Source of the DNA: Polytrichum commune
Taxonomy: Eukaryota > Streptophyta > Polytrichopsida > Polytrichales > Polytrichaceae
NCBI GenBank assembly: GCA_950295325.1
Contig: OX485803.1
Coordinates: 63,131,554-63,195,553, forward strand
DNA length: 64,000 bases
Direction of reading: 5' to 3'
In this document: positions 46,916 to 60,025 of the stretch, piece by piece
Position numbering within the stretch: position 1 is the stretch's first letter
Layout: every line of letters begins with the position of its first letter
Program-made: the position numbers and the translations under genes
The notes under the pieces: generated by a model
What the model was told of the DNA's origin: nothing
The model's database searches: none
Seen by the model: the letters and a program-made list of their open reading frames with translations, nothing else

Positions 46916-49900
46916 CTCTCCACCCAACCTTAGAGAAGGAAGTCACATAAGCTGATGATCTTCCTCTCACCCCCGAGCCTCTTTTATTCACGTGTAGATA
47001 CTTCGTGTCAAGATACTAGAATATCAATCACTTGGTTGTTCATCTACTCTAAAGCTCCTCATCTATAAGGTGTAAGGTCACTTTAACCTGCAACTGCTCG
47101 ATGCATACTTGTATAGCTGGAATTTTTATTTAGTGAGCGTTCACAGGTTGAAGTCATAGGTTCTTCCTCTTCTTCTCCTCCTGTTTATTCTCATCGACAC
47201 CTGGGATTGGGCATAGCGTGCTGATTGCTCAATTCGTAATAGGAGATTGGAACTCTGCGAGGAGCCTCACTTGGATTGAATTGCTATTGCCGTGAAGCTC
47301 GTAAAGACGATTCTCTGTACTGCGTGTATTTGGCTACACAGAGGTTTCGTTTTGGCTTAATGGCCTAAACATACCAACATGGGATTCTCAATTTCAAATG
47401 ATCGGATCTTGCTCAAAACTAGCTATTTCTGAGCGATCTGGTTACCCAGATGTAGCTAATGGAATTGTCATATCACCTGCAAAAGCTTGATTATAAAATT
47501 CAGGAATGGTTATCCTCTCTATACCTCATGAATTGCTTACATCCCACAAGAGATTTTAACAGTTTGACATCTTCAAGATTATATTGTGCTTGCAACTTTC
47601 CACCAATCTAAAGTATCTGTAGTTTCAAGGACCAAAAATATGTTTTGTATATTCAATTATATGGATGTGATCCTTTGATGGTGCCTCGCAGCTTCTCTTA
47701 TGTGATGGTTCTCAAGAAACCCTTGGAAATGTTATTACATAGCACAAATGTTTTACCCCTCAGGTCTTTAAGGGTTAATGAATCTGTGGTTACAGGTCCT
47801 GGAATCAAGAACGCCATGGGGAGGCCGAGTGTCAGCACCTTTGCTAGCTATGGGGAGCGGACTCCTCCTCTCCACGTGTGGCATTGTCCCTGCCTCTGCA
47901 CCTGCTTACGACTTGGTACTTACTGCACCTTGCCCCTCCATCTATGGGAATGAGCAAGCCATACATGTCAATTTAATGCTGTGGATTTCTTTCATGCGGA
48001 AAGTTGTAGCAAACCAGAGCTAATCAAGACATCACAGCCAGGTGCTAGCACTGGGGATGCCAATGGCGGTGGCGATGAGTTTGCTTGAGACTGATGTCAT
48101 GCGCGCATTTACCGATGCTGGTAAAATTTTTCACACCAGTCATTCTGTTCGTCCCAGACTGTGGTAGCGCCTTATGCAATATTGACAGGAAGTAATTATG
48201 TGTATGATATTTGAATTGAAAAACAATATGCACATCAATAAAGAAATAGGTGACTGCTTGAGGCTGATGATATGTGAGCATTTGTAGATGCTGGTGAAAA
48301 CGACATACCAGTCATTATGTTCATCCCAGACTGTGGTAGTACCTTATGCAGTATTGGCATGAAGGAATCATCTGTTGATATCTGAATTGAAATAGGATAT
48401 ACAACAGATTATGCAATCTTGCAACTTCTGTGAATCAGACTAGTTTAACTTTCTCTAGATTCTGTACAGTAACCGACTAATGGAGTGCTTGCATGCTTGC
48501 AGGAGCCGCACTGAAAGCCTTTTGGTTTGGTGCTCTTGGAACAGTTCTTGGAACTGTGGTGGGGTTTAGCGTCATCGGTCGCATGCTTGGTCCAAGTGGT
48601 TGGAAGGTAGACTCATATTGATTTTTCAGGTGCTTAGTGTATTTGATAGTTGCAATGACTTGCCTTGTGTGACAAATGGCATTAATCTCCTAACATCATC
48701 CGTAGCAACACATTCTCCAATTGACACATATACGGGCTTGACTCTTTCAACTGCCTATCTATGCCAGTGTATGCCTCCAAGATAAGGGTATAACAGCATA
48801 CAGTGAGAAATTTCGTTGATGTAGATCTCAGCATGCATGCTTCTTAAGGCGGAAGTTAAGAGTTGGTTGTTAGTGTTCATATGGGTCTTGACAACCTCTC
48901 ATGTCGCCAGATTGCATCATCATTATGTGCAAGCTATGTGGGCGGATCGGTCAACTATGCTGCCACAGCTCAGGTACAGCCTTACACAAGTCAAATGAAA
49001 GGAGATGATTATCAAATCAGCAAAAATGACATGCGTGATTGTCTTTGTAAGTGAATGCTCCAATATGTTGATGAGATTCCACTGATTGCATGAAGATTTG
49101 ATGTCATGTGCAGGCCCTTGGAATGACGTCACCTAGTTTGTTGGCGGCAGGTATGGCGGCTGATAATCTTGCAATGGCTGTGTACTTTAGCGTCATCATG
49201 TCCATTCCTGCTGGTGGGGATGAGTCAACATTGGAATCCCTTGCTGGTATTCGATTCAAGCCTTTACTCAAAGTCAAGGAGTTTGGTCAACATCAATTAT
49301 CAGGACCAATTCTGAGTTATCAGGTTGCGAATTTGCAACATTCAATTTACCTCTCATAAGTAGGTTTGGTTGTGTTTATTGAGTGAAAGTGGAGTTATAC
49401 GGACCTTGTCTTCCCTTTGTGTATGGTCTATCTTGGTTGGGTGTAGAATGATTGGTAATGTCATGTCTCTTACGGTCTGCAGAGGACGAGCAAGTGGAAG
49501 TAAAGCCAACCGTCGAATCATTGTCTCTTTCTATGGCTGCTGCTGTGAGTGCATGCATGCTTGGGAACTTGATTTCTTCAGTACTTCCCCCTCAATTTGA
49601 TGGTAGTATTTCTGCTCAAAATCATCCATTCATAGGTTTTATGTTCCTTTAACAAAATTGTAGAGTGAACAAAGCTTAGGCAAAGAATGCAATTGAAAAT
49701 AATAGGATTCCAACTCAATCACCTCTTAAGGGAGGTTTCTTGATGATGTTTTGAATTTTGGGCATGTGACTGCAAATCCTTCGTTAATATTTCACAGGCT
49801 GACAATGCAACGTGTTGTGTTGAGCTTTTAGGGGCAGGGTTGGCAATGATGGCAGTGGTGGCCTCAATATTTTCAACCTTAGCATCGGTTATTTCCAGCA

Positions 49901-51626
49901 GATGGGGGGATAACAAAGGAGCAAACATTCCCATCTTTGCTGGTGCACAGTCGCTCAGTGGTGTGCTCATGCTTCTCTTCTTTGCAGTGGTAAGCTCTAA
50001 AATTTCCTTGTCATTACTGTCTGTCATGTTGACATTGTGTCCATGTTACTTGCTCAGGCACTAAAATACAGTTTGCATGTTCTAATCAATTAACATGGAC
50101 ACAATGTTGGGTTCATGATTGCAGTGGCTTCAGAAACTACTCATTACAGGTTGTCATATATCTCATAAAGCCACATGCCACTTCAAAGGAGATCTATATT
50201 TTGGTGGCTACTGTCTAGACTCATGTGTTTTAACGTATTAAAACTTAATGTAATTCTCAGTTGGATTGGTGAGGAGCCAATGGTTTTCCTGTATAGGTGG
50301 GCGCATCGACACGGGTGCAAGAAGCTCTGGCAGGAGGCTGGCCCCTTTTCATTTTCATCCTCATCCTCTTCATGGTACACACAATTACATCCCTCCCCTA
50401 ACATGTCTGCCTTGGTTGCATCTTGTCATGTAGCAGTCTACAGAATGTTTGGGTTTGTATGACTTAATTTTTTCCAACTGAGCTCCTTTTTTGGTGAAGA
50501 AAAGGCATCGTCATTACTGTGAGAGTTTCTAAACTCAAGAAAGGGTTTAAATCATAAAAGGATGCTTTTTTTATTTTTCTTTCATGCAGGTCCATTTGGG
50601 AGTGACATTGGGACTGGGGACTTGGTCTAAAATTCCAATGCGCACGGTACGTACTTCTAAATATCACCTTTCTGTTTGTCTATTAAAATTTATTGTTCAC
50701 TATTGGAACTTAGAGTGGGTCACTCCAAGGTGGTTGTAACATGTATGAATCGGCCACATGACCTGCAACTCGTTCCTGCAGTTGTTGATTGCATCAAATG
50801 CAAACGTTGGAGGTCCTGCAACTGCAGCTGCCATGGCCAGTTCCAAGCGGTGGCCGAGTCTGGTGAGTCCTGTCACCTCCTACATGTGTTTGTTTTGTGG
50901 GTATAGAGGCAAATCCACCTTTTTGCAATTTTTGGCGCTGGCAGGTCCTTGTGATGATTAATGAAGATCATATTAATGTATGTTATAAAGATTTATCAGT
51001 GTAGATTTGCAACTTTAATATAACACCATGGACTATGTATATGCTCCATTTCAGGGTATATTTTGTTCCTGATTGGAGTATCCACCAGTGTTTGTTTGGT
51101 ATATAGGTGAATGCATGGTAAAATAATCAACATCAATAATGGTATCAAAGAACCTACCTGTGGGTATCAAAATTGTAATACCAGTCAAATATTTGTATTT
51201 GATGAGTATGTCAAGGTGAGAGAATCATTGTAAACCTGAGTTATTATTTGGGTCTACACCATTTCAAACCATATTAATACTGGGGTGATGTTGCCAGGTA
51301 TGAAGATTCTTGTAAGTATATAGACCCAAATGGTATTGAAAACGAAAATATTGGCAAATTCCCATAGCCTACTGTTATCAAAAAATGTAAACTCCTCATT
51401 ATAGATACCCAAATGGTTTAAAAAAGATGATACCCGGCCAACACTAGTATATACCTCTTTAGAGTACCTGGTTCTGAAGTAGGAGGGGTTTTTGATGCAG
51501 GTGAGACCTGCTTTATTGGTGGGAACCCTGGGCTACACTGTTGGGACAGCGATTGGGTGCGTGGTTGGTAGTTATGTATTACAACCTATGTTCCAGAAAG
51601 TTTTCTTGTTATCGTCAGTGCTTTAA
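46452..51626 (+). CDS. DUF819 family multi-pass membrane protein, probably organellar
   Basis: I read twelve exons: 46452-46796, 47796-47915, 48042-48120, 48503-48606, 48911-48973, 49114-49213, 49483-49580, 49798-49989, 50297-50374, 50590-50646, 50782-50862 and 51501-51626, giving 480 residues with all phases closing. Residues 1-115 look like a transit peptide (basic, few acids). The rest has about ten or eleven hydrophobic segments. Family marks are 'VSAPLLAMGSGLLLSTCGIV', 'ASYVGGSVNYAATA', 'GMAADNLAMAVYF', 'GASTRVQEAL' and 'LLIASNANVGGPATAAAMAS'. The two Gly-rich segments (SYVGGSVNY and NANVGGPAT) resemble each other, as in transporters built from two related halves. Bacterial YjcL and Arabidopsis proteins share this domain; the substrate is unknown. 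Exon 6 could instead end at a later GTTGCG donor (49323), adding about 37 residues; I prefer 49213 because it yields 'IPAEDEQVEV'. Confidence 0.9.
46862..47085 (+). repeat. (GA)n-headed dispersed repeat, copy 2
   Basis: A 53-base GA run is followed by sequence collinear with 7736-7905 ('tcacccccgagcctctt', 'ggttgttcatctactct', 'ctcatct'). It lies in intron 1 of the DUF819 gene. Confidence 0.65.
48245..48380 (+). repeat. decayed duplicate of the exon 3 end and donor of the DUF819 gene
   Basis: 'gcttgaggctgatgatatg' copies the exon sequence 'gcttgagactgatgtcatg' 171 bases upstream. The copied donor reads GCTG|GTGAAA against the working GCTG|GTAAAA. Similarity continues through 'accagtcattatgttcatcc' and 'cagactgtggtagtacctta'. 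A TAG ('tttgtagatgctgg') now interrupts the coding part of the copy. Confidence 0.8.
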
Positions 51627-53399
51627 CTTCCCCTCACATTTTATTGACATTTTTCTCCTGCCTCGCCACAATTGTGGGCGCATAATTCTTGCTCTCAAGG
51701 GAGTAATGTACTTACATGAGAAACTTATACATAAACATGTATATTAGCATGGAGCTAACCCATGTAAACTGTTTAGTGAAAGTACATAAATTGCAGAGGA
51801 GTGTTTGTCTGTACTGTGCTTGAGGGATATTAATTATGCATATTGCAATGACACAATTTCAGCTTTTTAGAAGGAGGGTATGGGCTGCCAACTCGTGCTC
51901 AAAGTGCCACATCTGGCTTGTGATGATTGTTAGTAAGTTAAATTTCTTTCATATCTGGGTCATGTATAGGTGTAAAGCGTATGTTGATTTAAAGTTGGGT
52001 ATATGGTTTGTGTTGCTCCTGACACATATTGCCACAGTTGATCGAATCTTTTGTGGTCTCTAGTAGTCACTAAATCAGGTTGCTAAGAACGCATAAAATG
52101 GATTCCAAGAGAAATCTCGAGTGACTGACTAATCCACAACTGCACTGGGAACATGAAGAGATTACAAGATGCACATACAGAACATATGGCGAGTTCAAGG
52201 CACAAATTGAGGGAATTATCCTCAGTGCGTTTAGATATGAGAGGACATTATTATTCCAGGGCCAAAACTGGGCAAGCAGGTGCAACTTCCATTGAGTCTT
52301 TACTTTAGCACTTGTGCATGATGTACAAGTTTGTTGCAAGTTCTTGTACGGCAGATTATTCCAAGCTTCTGATGATGAGTTGCCACCAATCTTTCAATCG
52401 ACTCCTGTCTGCACCATTCCATTTCTTTCAAGTATTAGCAGCTAGATTGCTAGAAAATGTCAACTTGCACTGATTTGGTAGCATATGATGAAATAAGATT
52501 AAATATGTACAATCTTCCATTCAAATCTCCTGTAAATCAATGCATAGAGTCTACACAGGTCTCATTTCATCTTGACATCAAGGTTAGAACCTGTTCAAAA
52601 GATCACCTGCTTCTGCTTATCATGCAACGCATGGTAAGGGTACATGATCTGGACCCAACCTTTATTATGTTCAACTCCAATATTGACCAAACCTGAAAGA
52701 TTATGCTTGAATGCATCTTACTTAAGTACACCTCTCTGAGCATGCTAGTTGTATAGACTATAGAATACTGACTTCAAACATACCACTGGGAATTGATTAG
52801 AGGAGCATGAACTTGTCGACATCAACTGTTGGGAGTTGCAATGTCTTCACATGGCCTTGTCAGAAAATTGTCAGCAGAATCTCATATCCGTTGGAATAAT
52901 ATTCAATACATCCTTTGAAATTTACTTGTCAACATGCTGCTGCTGCATCATGTCTATTTCATGATAGATCTTGACTGCTAAAACTTATGGCCAAAGCTAA
53001 TTGTATCAAATGATTATTGACATCTGCAAAGACATTCAATAGTCTACGGTGAAATGCACTTACATAAGAATATTTCCTGCGCTAATTGTAGCACATATAG
53101 TCTACTGAAGTAGTTTGACTCTCATAGTGTCTCACTTTGGGACATTCAGTACATGAGGCACTTTACTAAGCTAAACGCTGCAACATTTAGCAATCCTGGG
53201 TTTCTCATAAGATTTGCATATAAGGTATATCGACAAGCTGGATCCTGGTTGGTATAAATGGTGAACCCGTATTCAGAACGTCCTTGATGATACAAAGATT
53301 GATATAAAATGTCCGGATGATATACTTGGAAGTGGGACGCATATGAGGATTTGTGTCCCAACACTTTCTGACTAGCTTGTTAGGTCATTTCCTGCTTTT
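51627..53399. other. gene-free stretch
   Basis: No domain, RNA gene or repeat array is recognised. The first part is presumably the 3' untranslated region of the DUF819 gene; no canonical AATAAA lies close to the stop. Confidence 0.5.
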
Positions 53400-53639
53400 G
53401 ATACGAAGGCGTGGTGCGATCAAGGTGCAGGCGCTGTGCTGTGGGAGGACTCTCTCGCAAAGGTGTGTCTTGGAGCGGGAGTGCATAACCGGCCATTTAT
53501 GTCTCAAATGGATGAATAAGAAGACATGAGTTACAACCCAAAAACGGATTCTAGACTTGTTGGCTTAACCATGAAACCCGTTACCTACCTTTGGCAAAGT
53601 AGGATCAATAAGGCTAAGACTAATGTGAGCTAGGAAGAG

Positions 53640-54330
53640 GAGTTGATGTAGGCCAACTCGAGGACTAAGCGCAAGAACGTGGGTAGGAGGATTGCGCATT
53701 AACCTCCACTTGAAGTTGGGCATGAAACAGTTGTACTCCGGATCGCGAGGCGTGACAACTTAGCTCCAGTCCTAGGAGGAGTGGGGAGAGCCATACATGA
53801 AACTTGATGAGGATATCAAGGTTTTTAAGTAGGGGAGAATGTAAGATCCCTCTAGTGTGGAGGAACACCAAGGGAGCTTGGCATGCCTAAGTGTGGGTGT
53901 AACCTCGAGTGCGAAGGGTACAACTGTTTGGGAGACTTGTGCGAGGCAGGTGGACTAGCATGAGCTATAGGGTGGCTTGTGCCTATAAGTGGGTGCGAAA
54001 CCGCGGCGCGGTTGGGCCAATTTGCACAGTGAGGATCTAGGTCGGGAACTCTGAGCATGCCAAGGGGAGGTGGGAAAGTCGTTGCTACTAATCGGCTTGA
54101 CCGAGAGGTAGTGGCTTGTGGGTTGAGTCAAGTGAGACTCCGAGAGAGTGGACTACTACCTTGGAGGGCCATGGGATGTTGAGTCAACTAACGTGTGTTG
54201 TGGGCATGTGCATGTTTAGGTACTAGTGACCGTGAGTAGGATGCGGGTTGTAGTGTAGAGGTGCGGTACATATTTTGCTCCTATAAACCTACTTCAAGGA
54301 TAGGCTGTAATTGGACTTGAAAGTTGCTAA
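53640..54330 (+). mobile_element. 3' internal edge and LTR start of a Ty3/gypsy-like retrotransposon
   Basis: 'aagtaggggagaatgtaaga' at about 53827 has the layout of a polypurine tract (AGGGGAGAA) directly followed by an LTR beginning TGTAAGATCCC at about 53840. This is the usual 3' junction of plant gypsy elements. The downstream GC-richer sequence to about 54330 would be the LTR. I see no second LTR, integrase or reverse transcriptase, so the element is truncated. The right boundary is a guess. Confidence 0.4.
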
Positions 54331-55799
54331 AATTTTAAAATATTAAAAAAAATCAATGTGATATCGCCATTTGATGACAAGAATAACACTCTCAAAGTAG
54401 GGACTCGTGATCTATTGACAAGGAACATAAAGAACTCCTGAAATACAATGTGACTATTGGCAACCTAATGTATACACTACACTAAATATACCAATTAGTG
54501 TCGGTGGTACTAATTCAAGTCACACATGCAATCTAGCCAAACCTCAAGTTACCAAGGGTTGAAGTTGCTACTGAGTGATATTAAATTCATGACTACGGTA
54601 AATTCTATGCACATTCACCATAGATTTCAAGGAGATTAATGTGTGCTTGTGATTAATGCGTGCCACATGCCTGCCAAGGGGGGGGGGGGGGACACTAGCG
54701 GTATTTTAGAAATAACGTGAGATAAAATATAAGGTATTTAATATTCATTCGAAGTAAAATTTTGAAGAATTCTATATAAAATATAGGGGGCGAATTAATG
54801 TTGGAAACCAATTATTAAAAAACTACCATGCAATATAACATGTGTAAGGGACCACATTTTGCTTCATCAAAGAAGATGGAGGGCTCAATTTTATTTCATG
54901 AAGGTTTCTCTTCATTAAGGATACTTTGAACTCCATTATGTTTAAATGTTGACACGCAAGGGTATATTTGAGCCAATATTTGACGTTTGAAATTCTTTTG
55001 CAAATGTTGTACGAACTCTTGCTATCCTGCAAATGTTGGACAATTGTGTTTCTTAACACACTAAATTTTAAGGTTGCACTCTACTTTCATTCTCCATTAC
55101 AATCTTGTTGATGTAATTAATTTCTATTGTGTTTTCTTCTTGCCACATCACAACAATGCAATCCCTTTGTAAGAATGCCAAATCCTAATGCACCCCCCCC
55201 CCCCGGCTAAAAATTAAAGGCTATCAAAAGTTTGTAAGAAAAATAGGGTATTTAATATTGGATGCATTCTAGATTTCTCATTACCAATAGGGTATTAAAA
55301 TTTTAAGCTCATTAGGATTTTTCCTACTTTAAGGACTCCTAATATACTAATTCTTAAAGATAATGCCCCCCTTGAAAATAAGTGGTTGTCACATGTGTCT
55401 CCAAAAATTTACTATGAGTGCCCCCCCCCCCGGCCACATGCTTGTCAGTTTATAGTGTCAAGTGCTGATACTTTCATGCCAAGTGCCAAAACTTAAAGTG
55501 AATAGTGCCAAATGCCTAGATGAACAAATGTTTCTTAAATCTTTTGGTGGCACTAATTCATAGCAAGAAGGAATTTAGTATCACTTTCACTAATTTCCCA
55601 CACTCGCTAATTGGTATATTTAATGTAGTAAGTAGAATAATGTTTTTGATTCAATTGTTGATTTACCGTCTCCCTACAAACAAATCTCTGCCTCCAAAAG
55701 ATGGGGGTGGGAGTATGAACACTATATTAAACATTTCGGGACTTTCGGGAGTCCCAAAGTGAAGATTTTTTTACATTTTGGGGACATGGGAACATATTT
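54331..55799. other. AT-rich stretch with homopolymer G/C runs
   Basis: There is a G run at about 54679-54690 and C runs at about 55192-55204 and 55422-55432. No gene is supported; an 80-codon open frame at 55520-55762 has no motif. Confidence 0.5.
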
Positions 55800-56060
55800 A
55801 TTGCTCCCAGGAACATGCAACTAGCTTGTGGGAACGTGGGAACAATGAATTTAGACCATGTGAATGCCAGATGCGCACGTGGGAACCTATGTATGGGAAC
55901 GTTAAAGCGAACGCATAAACGCTCTATGGGAACATGGGAACGATATATGGGAACGTTGGGAACGTTCTATGGGAACGCGGGAACGCTCTATGGGAACGTA
56001 TGTGCGCACTGTGGAACGGGGGAACAAGAAGACATTTTGTGGCTACATGGGAACGGTGTG
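55800..56060 (+). repeat. degenerate 'tatgggaacgttgggaacg' repeat
   Basis: The word gggaacg or gggaaca occurs more than fifteen times, often as 'ctatgggaacg', with 15-25-base spacing. The translated frames are repeat artefacts. It lies about 450 bases beyond the stop codon of the DUF7869-type gene. Confidence 0.75.
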
Positions 56061-56515
56061 TGGTCGCGGCAGGGTAGTGTGGTTTGCAAACGTGATAGAA
56101 GGGGTGTTTGTGGTGTGCACAGTGACAGACCGAGGGCTCATTAATACAAGTAAACCCAAACCCACATCCAAATACAAAGGATAGACCTTGCATTACATAC
56201 TTCAAAGTTCAAATTACAACACTTCACATTAGATAAATGAACCCACCCTCTATAATGCTGGTGGTTTCCATTAAGAGTTGCACGGGTACACCGTGCCCAC
56301 AATGGGGTTCCATTTAGCTGCATAGTGTTGAAATCAACAAAATTTGCACCCACATGTCCGAGAGGAGCCATGATGGTCTCCCATCGAGGAACCACCCCAA
56401 AAAAATTAGTACCAATCATTGGAGTATTTGATGTGGTGTCTCACATTGTCAAGGAAATCACATCTAATCATGAATCATTGTGTGACGACTACGATGTGGG
56501 TTTTCCAGTCTCGCA

Positions 56516-59500
56516 TTACGAGGAAGGGTTGCCCCGAGCTCCCCGTCTACCAGTTGCACGGCCACGACCTCGAGTTCCATGTCCACCCCCTACATTTCCA
56601 CGTCCACGACCTACTCGTCGCACACTCGGCACATCAACGTCCTCCTCAACCGCCATCCCTCCGCGCTCTTGCGCAGAACAACGGCGAAGGTTGTCTTTGG
56701 CAAATTCAATCTGCTCTGGTGGAATAATAATCTTAAGGGGCTCAACATCTTCATGTGCAGGTAGAGGCCATGCTGCCAAGATGCAGTCAATTGGTTGCCA
56801 GTCGGGGATGGAATATTTCGAATCGGCTTTCCACTTGAAGTTCGTGTTGGAGTCCCAACCATGGTATTTCTTTGTTATGTCTCTAGCAGTTGAAGTGGGA
56901 GTGAACCATTGTACCAGAATCTGACGGGGATGGTCCCCAGTGACGTTCAAGTTTGGTGGACACAAAGCTCGGCACACCCAAATGGGTCTATCAATATCTT
57001 GATCTTGGGGTCGAAGAATGAGGAAATGCCCCTCATGCACGTTGTCGGCAATGCGGAAAGCCGGTGCAGGTCGAAGGTTAGAGGGGCCCACATAATGGTC
57101 ATCTGGTTGGTGTTCCTCACGAAGTTCACCAGTACTCATGAAAGGATGTGCGTCCCTTTCGATTCGGGAGGATGGCCAGAATCCCTCCTGGAGTGCCAAT
57201 CCCGCAGTGTACACATTTGTGAGGGGTGCCCGTAATGCCTCCAGTACCCCAGTCCAGTATTGTAAAAGATGTGTTTGTGAGCCCCTATATGCTCCGGTCA
57301 TGTCATGGTCACATATAGATTGCCAGTAGTCAACAAACCCTTGCAACCCAACAAGAACATCGTCCAGTTTTGCCATTTCTCGAGGTTTAGCAGGGTAAGG
57401 TTCCCCAGGTGGGAAAATTGGCTCCCCCTTTATGTTGGATTTCCACATCAATATGCCATCCTTGGGCAACCATTCATCATGCGTACTAAGCACCTTGTAA
57501 TGCATGACGGGCCAACCATCATCCCGTACAACAAATTTGAATTGTTGGGCTTTCGTATGGCCAATGAGTTTGTCTTGGCCATCAGGAATGTACTCACTAA
57601 CAAAAGCCCTCCAATCTGGAAGCTCCTCTATCATATGTGGGATGATAGGGACCTTCTCCATGTCCATGTATGATTTCATGAGCAAGGGGATAGTGGGGTA
57701 ATCATGTTCACGCAAGTCCATACTCCATCTACCAAATGAAGCGTCAATGTCGTCATGTGTATGACCAACTAAAAGGTAAGACACGTGGACCTCTGTGAAT
57801 ATACCTTTGGCCGTGAGCATGGACCAAAATGCCTTCACATATCTACACTTGTTGTCCTTCCAACAATTATCGAGTTGAACATGCAAAACGGGTGGAAGCG
57901 AGACAGCTGGAATAGGCTCACTAGGTGGAGGTCGTAATCCTGACAAACATACATCACTCCCCTGAAGAACAGCACGATAAAGCGGTGACCGACCCGCACC
58001 ATGGAATAACATGCGAGATGATGAAGCCGGGGGCTGTTCCAAATCGCGAAGAAGCCTCGCAAATGAGCCCACAGTATGGTTGCAATCACCAGGATACAAA
58101 TCCAATGCATAATGAGCATATCTCTCATCTCCATGGCCATGAGCCATCATGCCTGTCACGGAAAGTGGTAGTTTCGTGAACATATCAGTGTCTTTGTTCT
58201 TGTTAGCAAAGCATGGAGATGCAGTTTTGCCATGGTCCATTTTGTCGTGAATGATGGTCAAAACCTTGCGCGGATGCTCAATGGACAACGCTCTCATACA
58301 ACGGTAAGCATTACGAGCGGATTCTTGCTGTGCCTGGTGCTTCTCCAACTGCTTGGAAAACCCGGTGTGTGCGGCAGAACCTTTAACATGTTGAAGAATA
58401 ATAGCCATAAGTGAATCGCATTTCCCACAGCGAGCAAAATTGTCCCCTGCTCTTTTTGTCACGTAGTGCTTAAAATAATTCTGTCTTATTTGGCTCAGAG
58501 TCGAAAGAGAGATTGGTTGCAACCCACATTTGTCATTCACCTGAATATCATACCACATACAACATTTAGACAGCCACAGAAATGAGAACACCTGGATTGA
58601 GGCAATCACTAACAACACATTGAAAATGGACTAAGTGGAACATCGGGAGCCTACTAACCTGGTTGATTGTAACTAAAAATTTCTTCCATTTTGTGCCGCG
58701 AGGCAAGACCATCTCCACTACTCGAGTACCATTAGGCAAAGTGCGGGATTTATGAGGCATCATGTCCGCTTTGTCCTCTAAGAGGTTGGAAAGAGTGGCA
58801 GTGGCTTGCTGAGTGGACACACGATACCGTTTGGTGTTCAAGTTCCCATGGTCTCGTGGTCGCACCCCACAATTGAACTCTTGTCGATTTCTGTAGAACG
58901 CGGTTTTTGAAATCACAAATATGTGCCTCCATGCGATTAGGCAAATATCACGTCCACTAAGTGTTACCACATTCGTATGCCCCCCCGGAAGTGGATGTAC
59001 TTGTCCGTGGACCTCAAGACGTTTTGCATGCCTCATCCTTGTGGAGCAATCATAAAATTCAGTTCGAAGAGCGAGAGCCTCATCTCTAGGAAAGAATCTA
59101 AGGCACTCGCGATCACAACACAAAACTGCAGATAGTTGTTGTATGCTTGCATTGGTTAGTATTTGGGATTTTTTCGTTGGCTTACGACGCTCTGGTATCC
59201 TGGATGTTTCATACGCTCTCTTCCCGTCCTTCCTTCGCTTCTCCAGCGACTTGGTTTGTGCCCGTAATCTGTGGCCACTAACAAGGAGATGATGTGCCAG
59301 AGTGCAACCACCGTGGAAAACACGAGAGATTGGCCACGCCCTCAAAGCAAACATGGCCCCCATGTCCATCATGCCATGAATAGGCTCCATTATTAGTACA
59401 CCAACGTGATCAGGTCCCAAACATTTGTCTTCCACGCAGTCAATTGGGTTTACATTACGGCAAATTCCTTTTGCCATATTGTGTCCATGTTCATTCACAA

Positions 59501-59709
59501 GCATAACAGGCTTGTTCACCCAATCATCCCTACGAAGTCCACTGCAATTCGGGTCAATATCTTCAACCGGAACAGTTTCATCTTCCGAGAATATTGCGTC
59601 GGAAAGGGATGACCCCTGCACAAACACTTCATTAGTAAAACATATTCCAACAAACAATGTGAAACATCTTAGTTTAGAAAACCACCTCTGTGGTAGATTC
59701 CGCATCCAT
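56516..59709 (-). CDS. DUF7869-type protein, about 1001 residues, probably transposon-related
   Basis: I read three exons on the minus strand: 59709-59686, 59615-58659 and 58540-56516, with introns of 70 and 118 bases, GT-AG and phase 0. The join 'FLVTINQ|VNDKCGLQPIS' removes an overlap of two frames. The N-terminal third is basic ('KSLEKRRKDGKRAYE'), with a Cys motif ('VLCCDRECLRFF') and 'CLIAWRHIFVISKTAFYRNR'. The middle has 'CGKCDSL' and then conserved acidic stretches: 'HDKMDHGKT' (near residue 426), 'VQLDNCWKDNKCRY' (near 551) and 'LLVGHTHDDIDASFG' (near 587-593). I know these as DUF7869 signatures. The C-terminal 35 residues are Arg/Gly-rich, suggesting nucleic acid binding. No catalytic activity is established for the family. 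Only the exon read is intact, with no premature stops, so it may still be expressed. Palindromes and a TATA box lie upstream. Confidence 0.75.
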
Positions 59710-59931
59710 GTGCTCGGCCAATCTGCACAAGAACACTTGCGCGGTCAGTGTTACAACTTAGGCCTGATATAGCTTCACGTACCATTCGCTATTGAATCAT
59801 ATTAGTGCTTGTACTCGCAATCACCAAACGTTTAAACTAAAAACACAACTGTAGATATCCTAAAGAACGAAAACTTCATCCTGTATTATCTGCCTTGTGA
59901 CCTCACTAGATATCACCTATATCACCTGTTA

Positions 59932-60025
59932 CAATATGTCGTGTATGTGGCGCGGGCATGCATCCCACTTTCACTCGATCGAGTGAAAGTGGGATGCATG
60001 CCCGCGCCACATACACGACATATTG
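59932..60025. repeat. 94-bp perfect palindrome
   Basis: Arms 59932-59978 and 59979-60025 are exact reverse complements with no spacer. The centre is TTTCACTCGATCGAGTGAAA (59969-59988). It lies 223 bases upstream of the DUF7869-type start codon. Confidence 0.95.
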
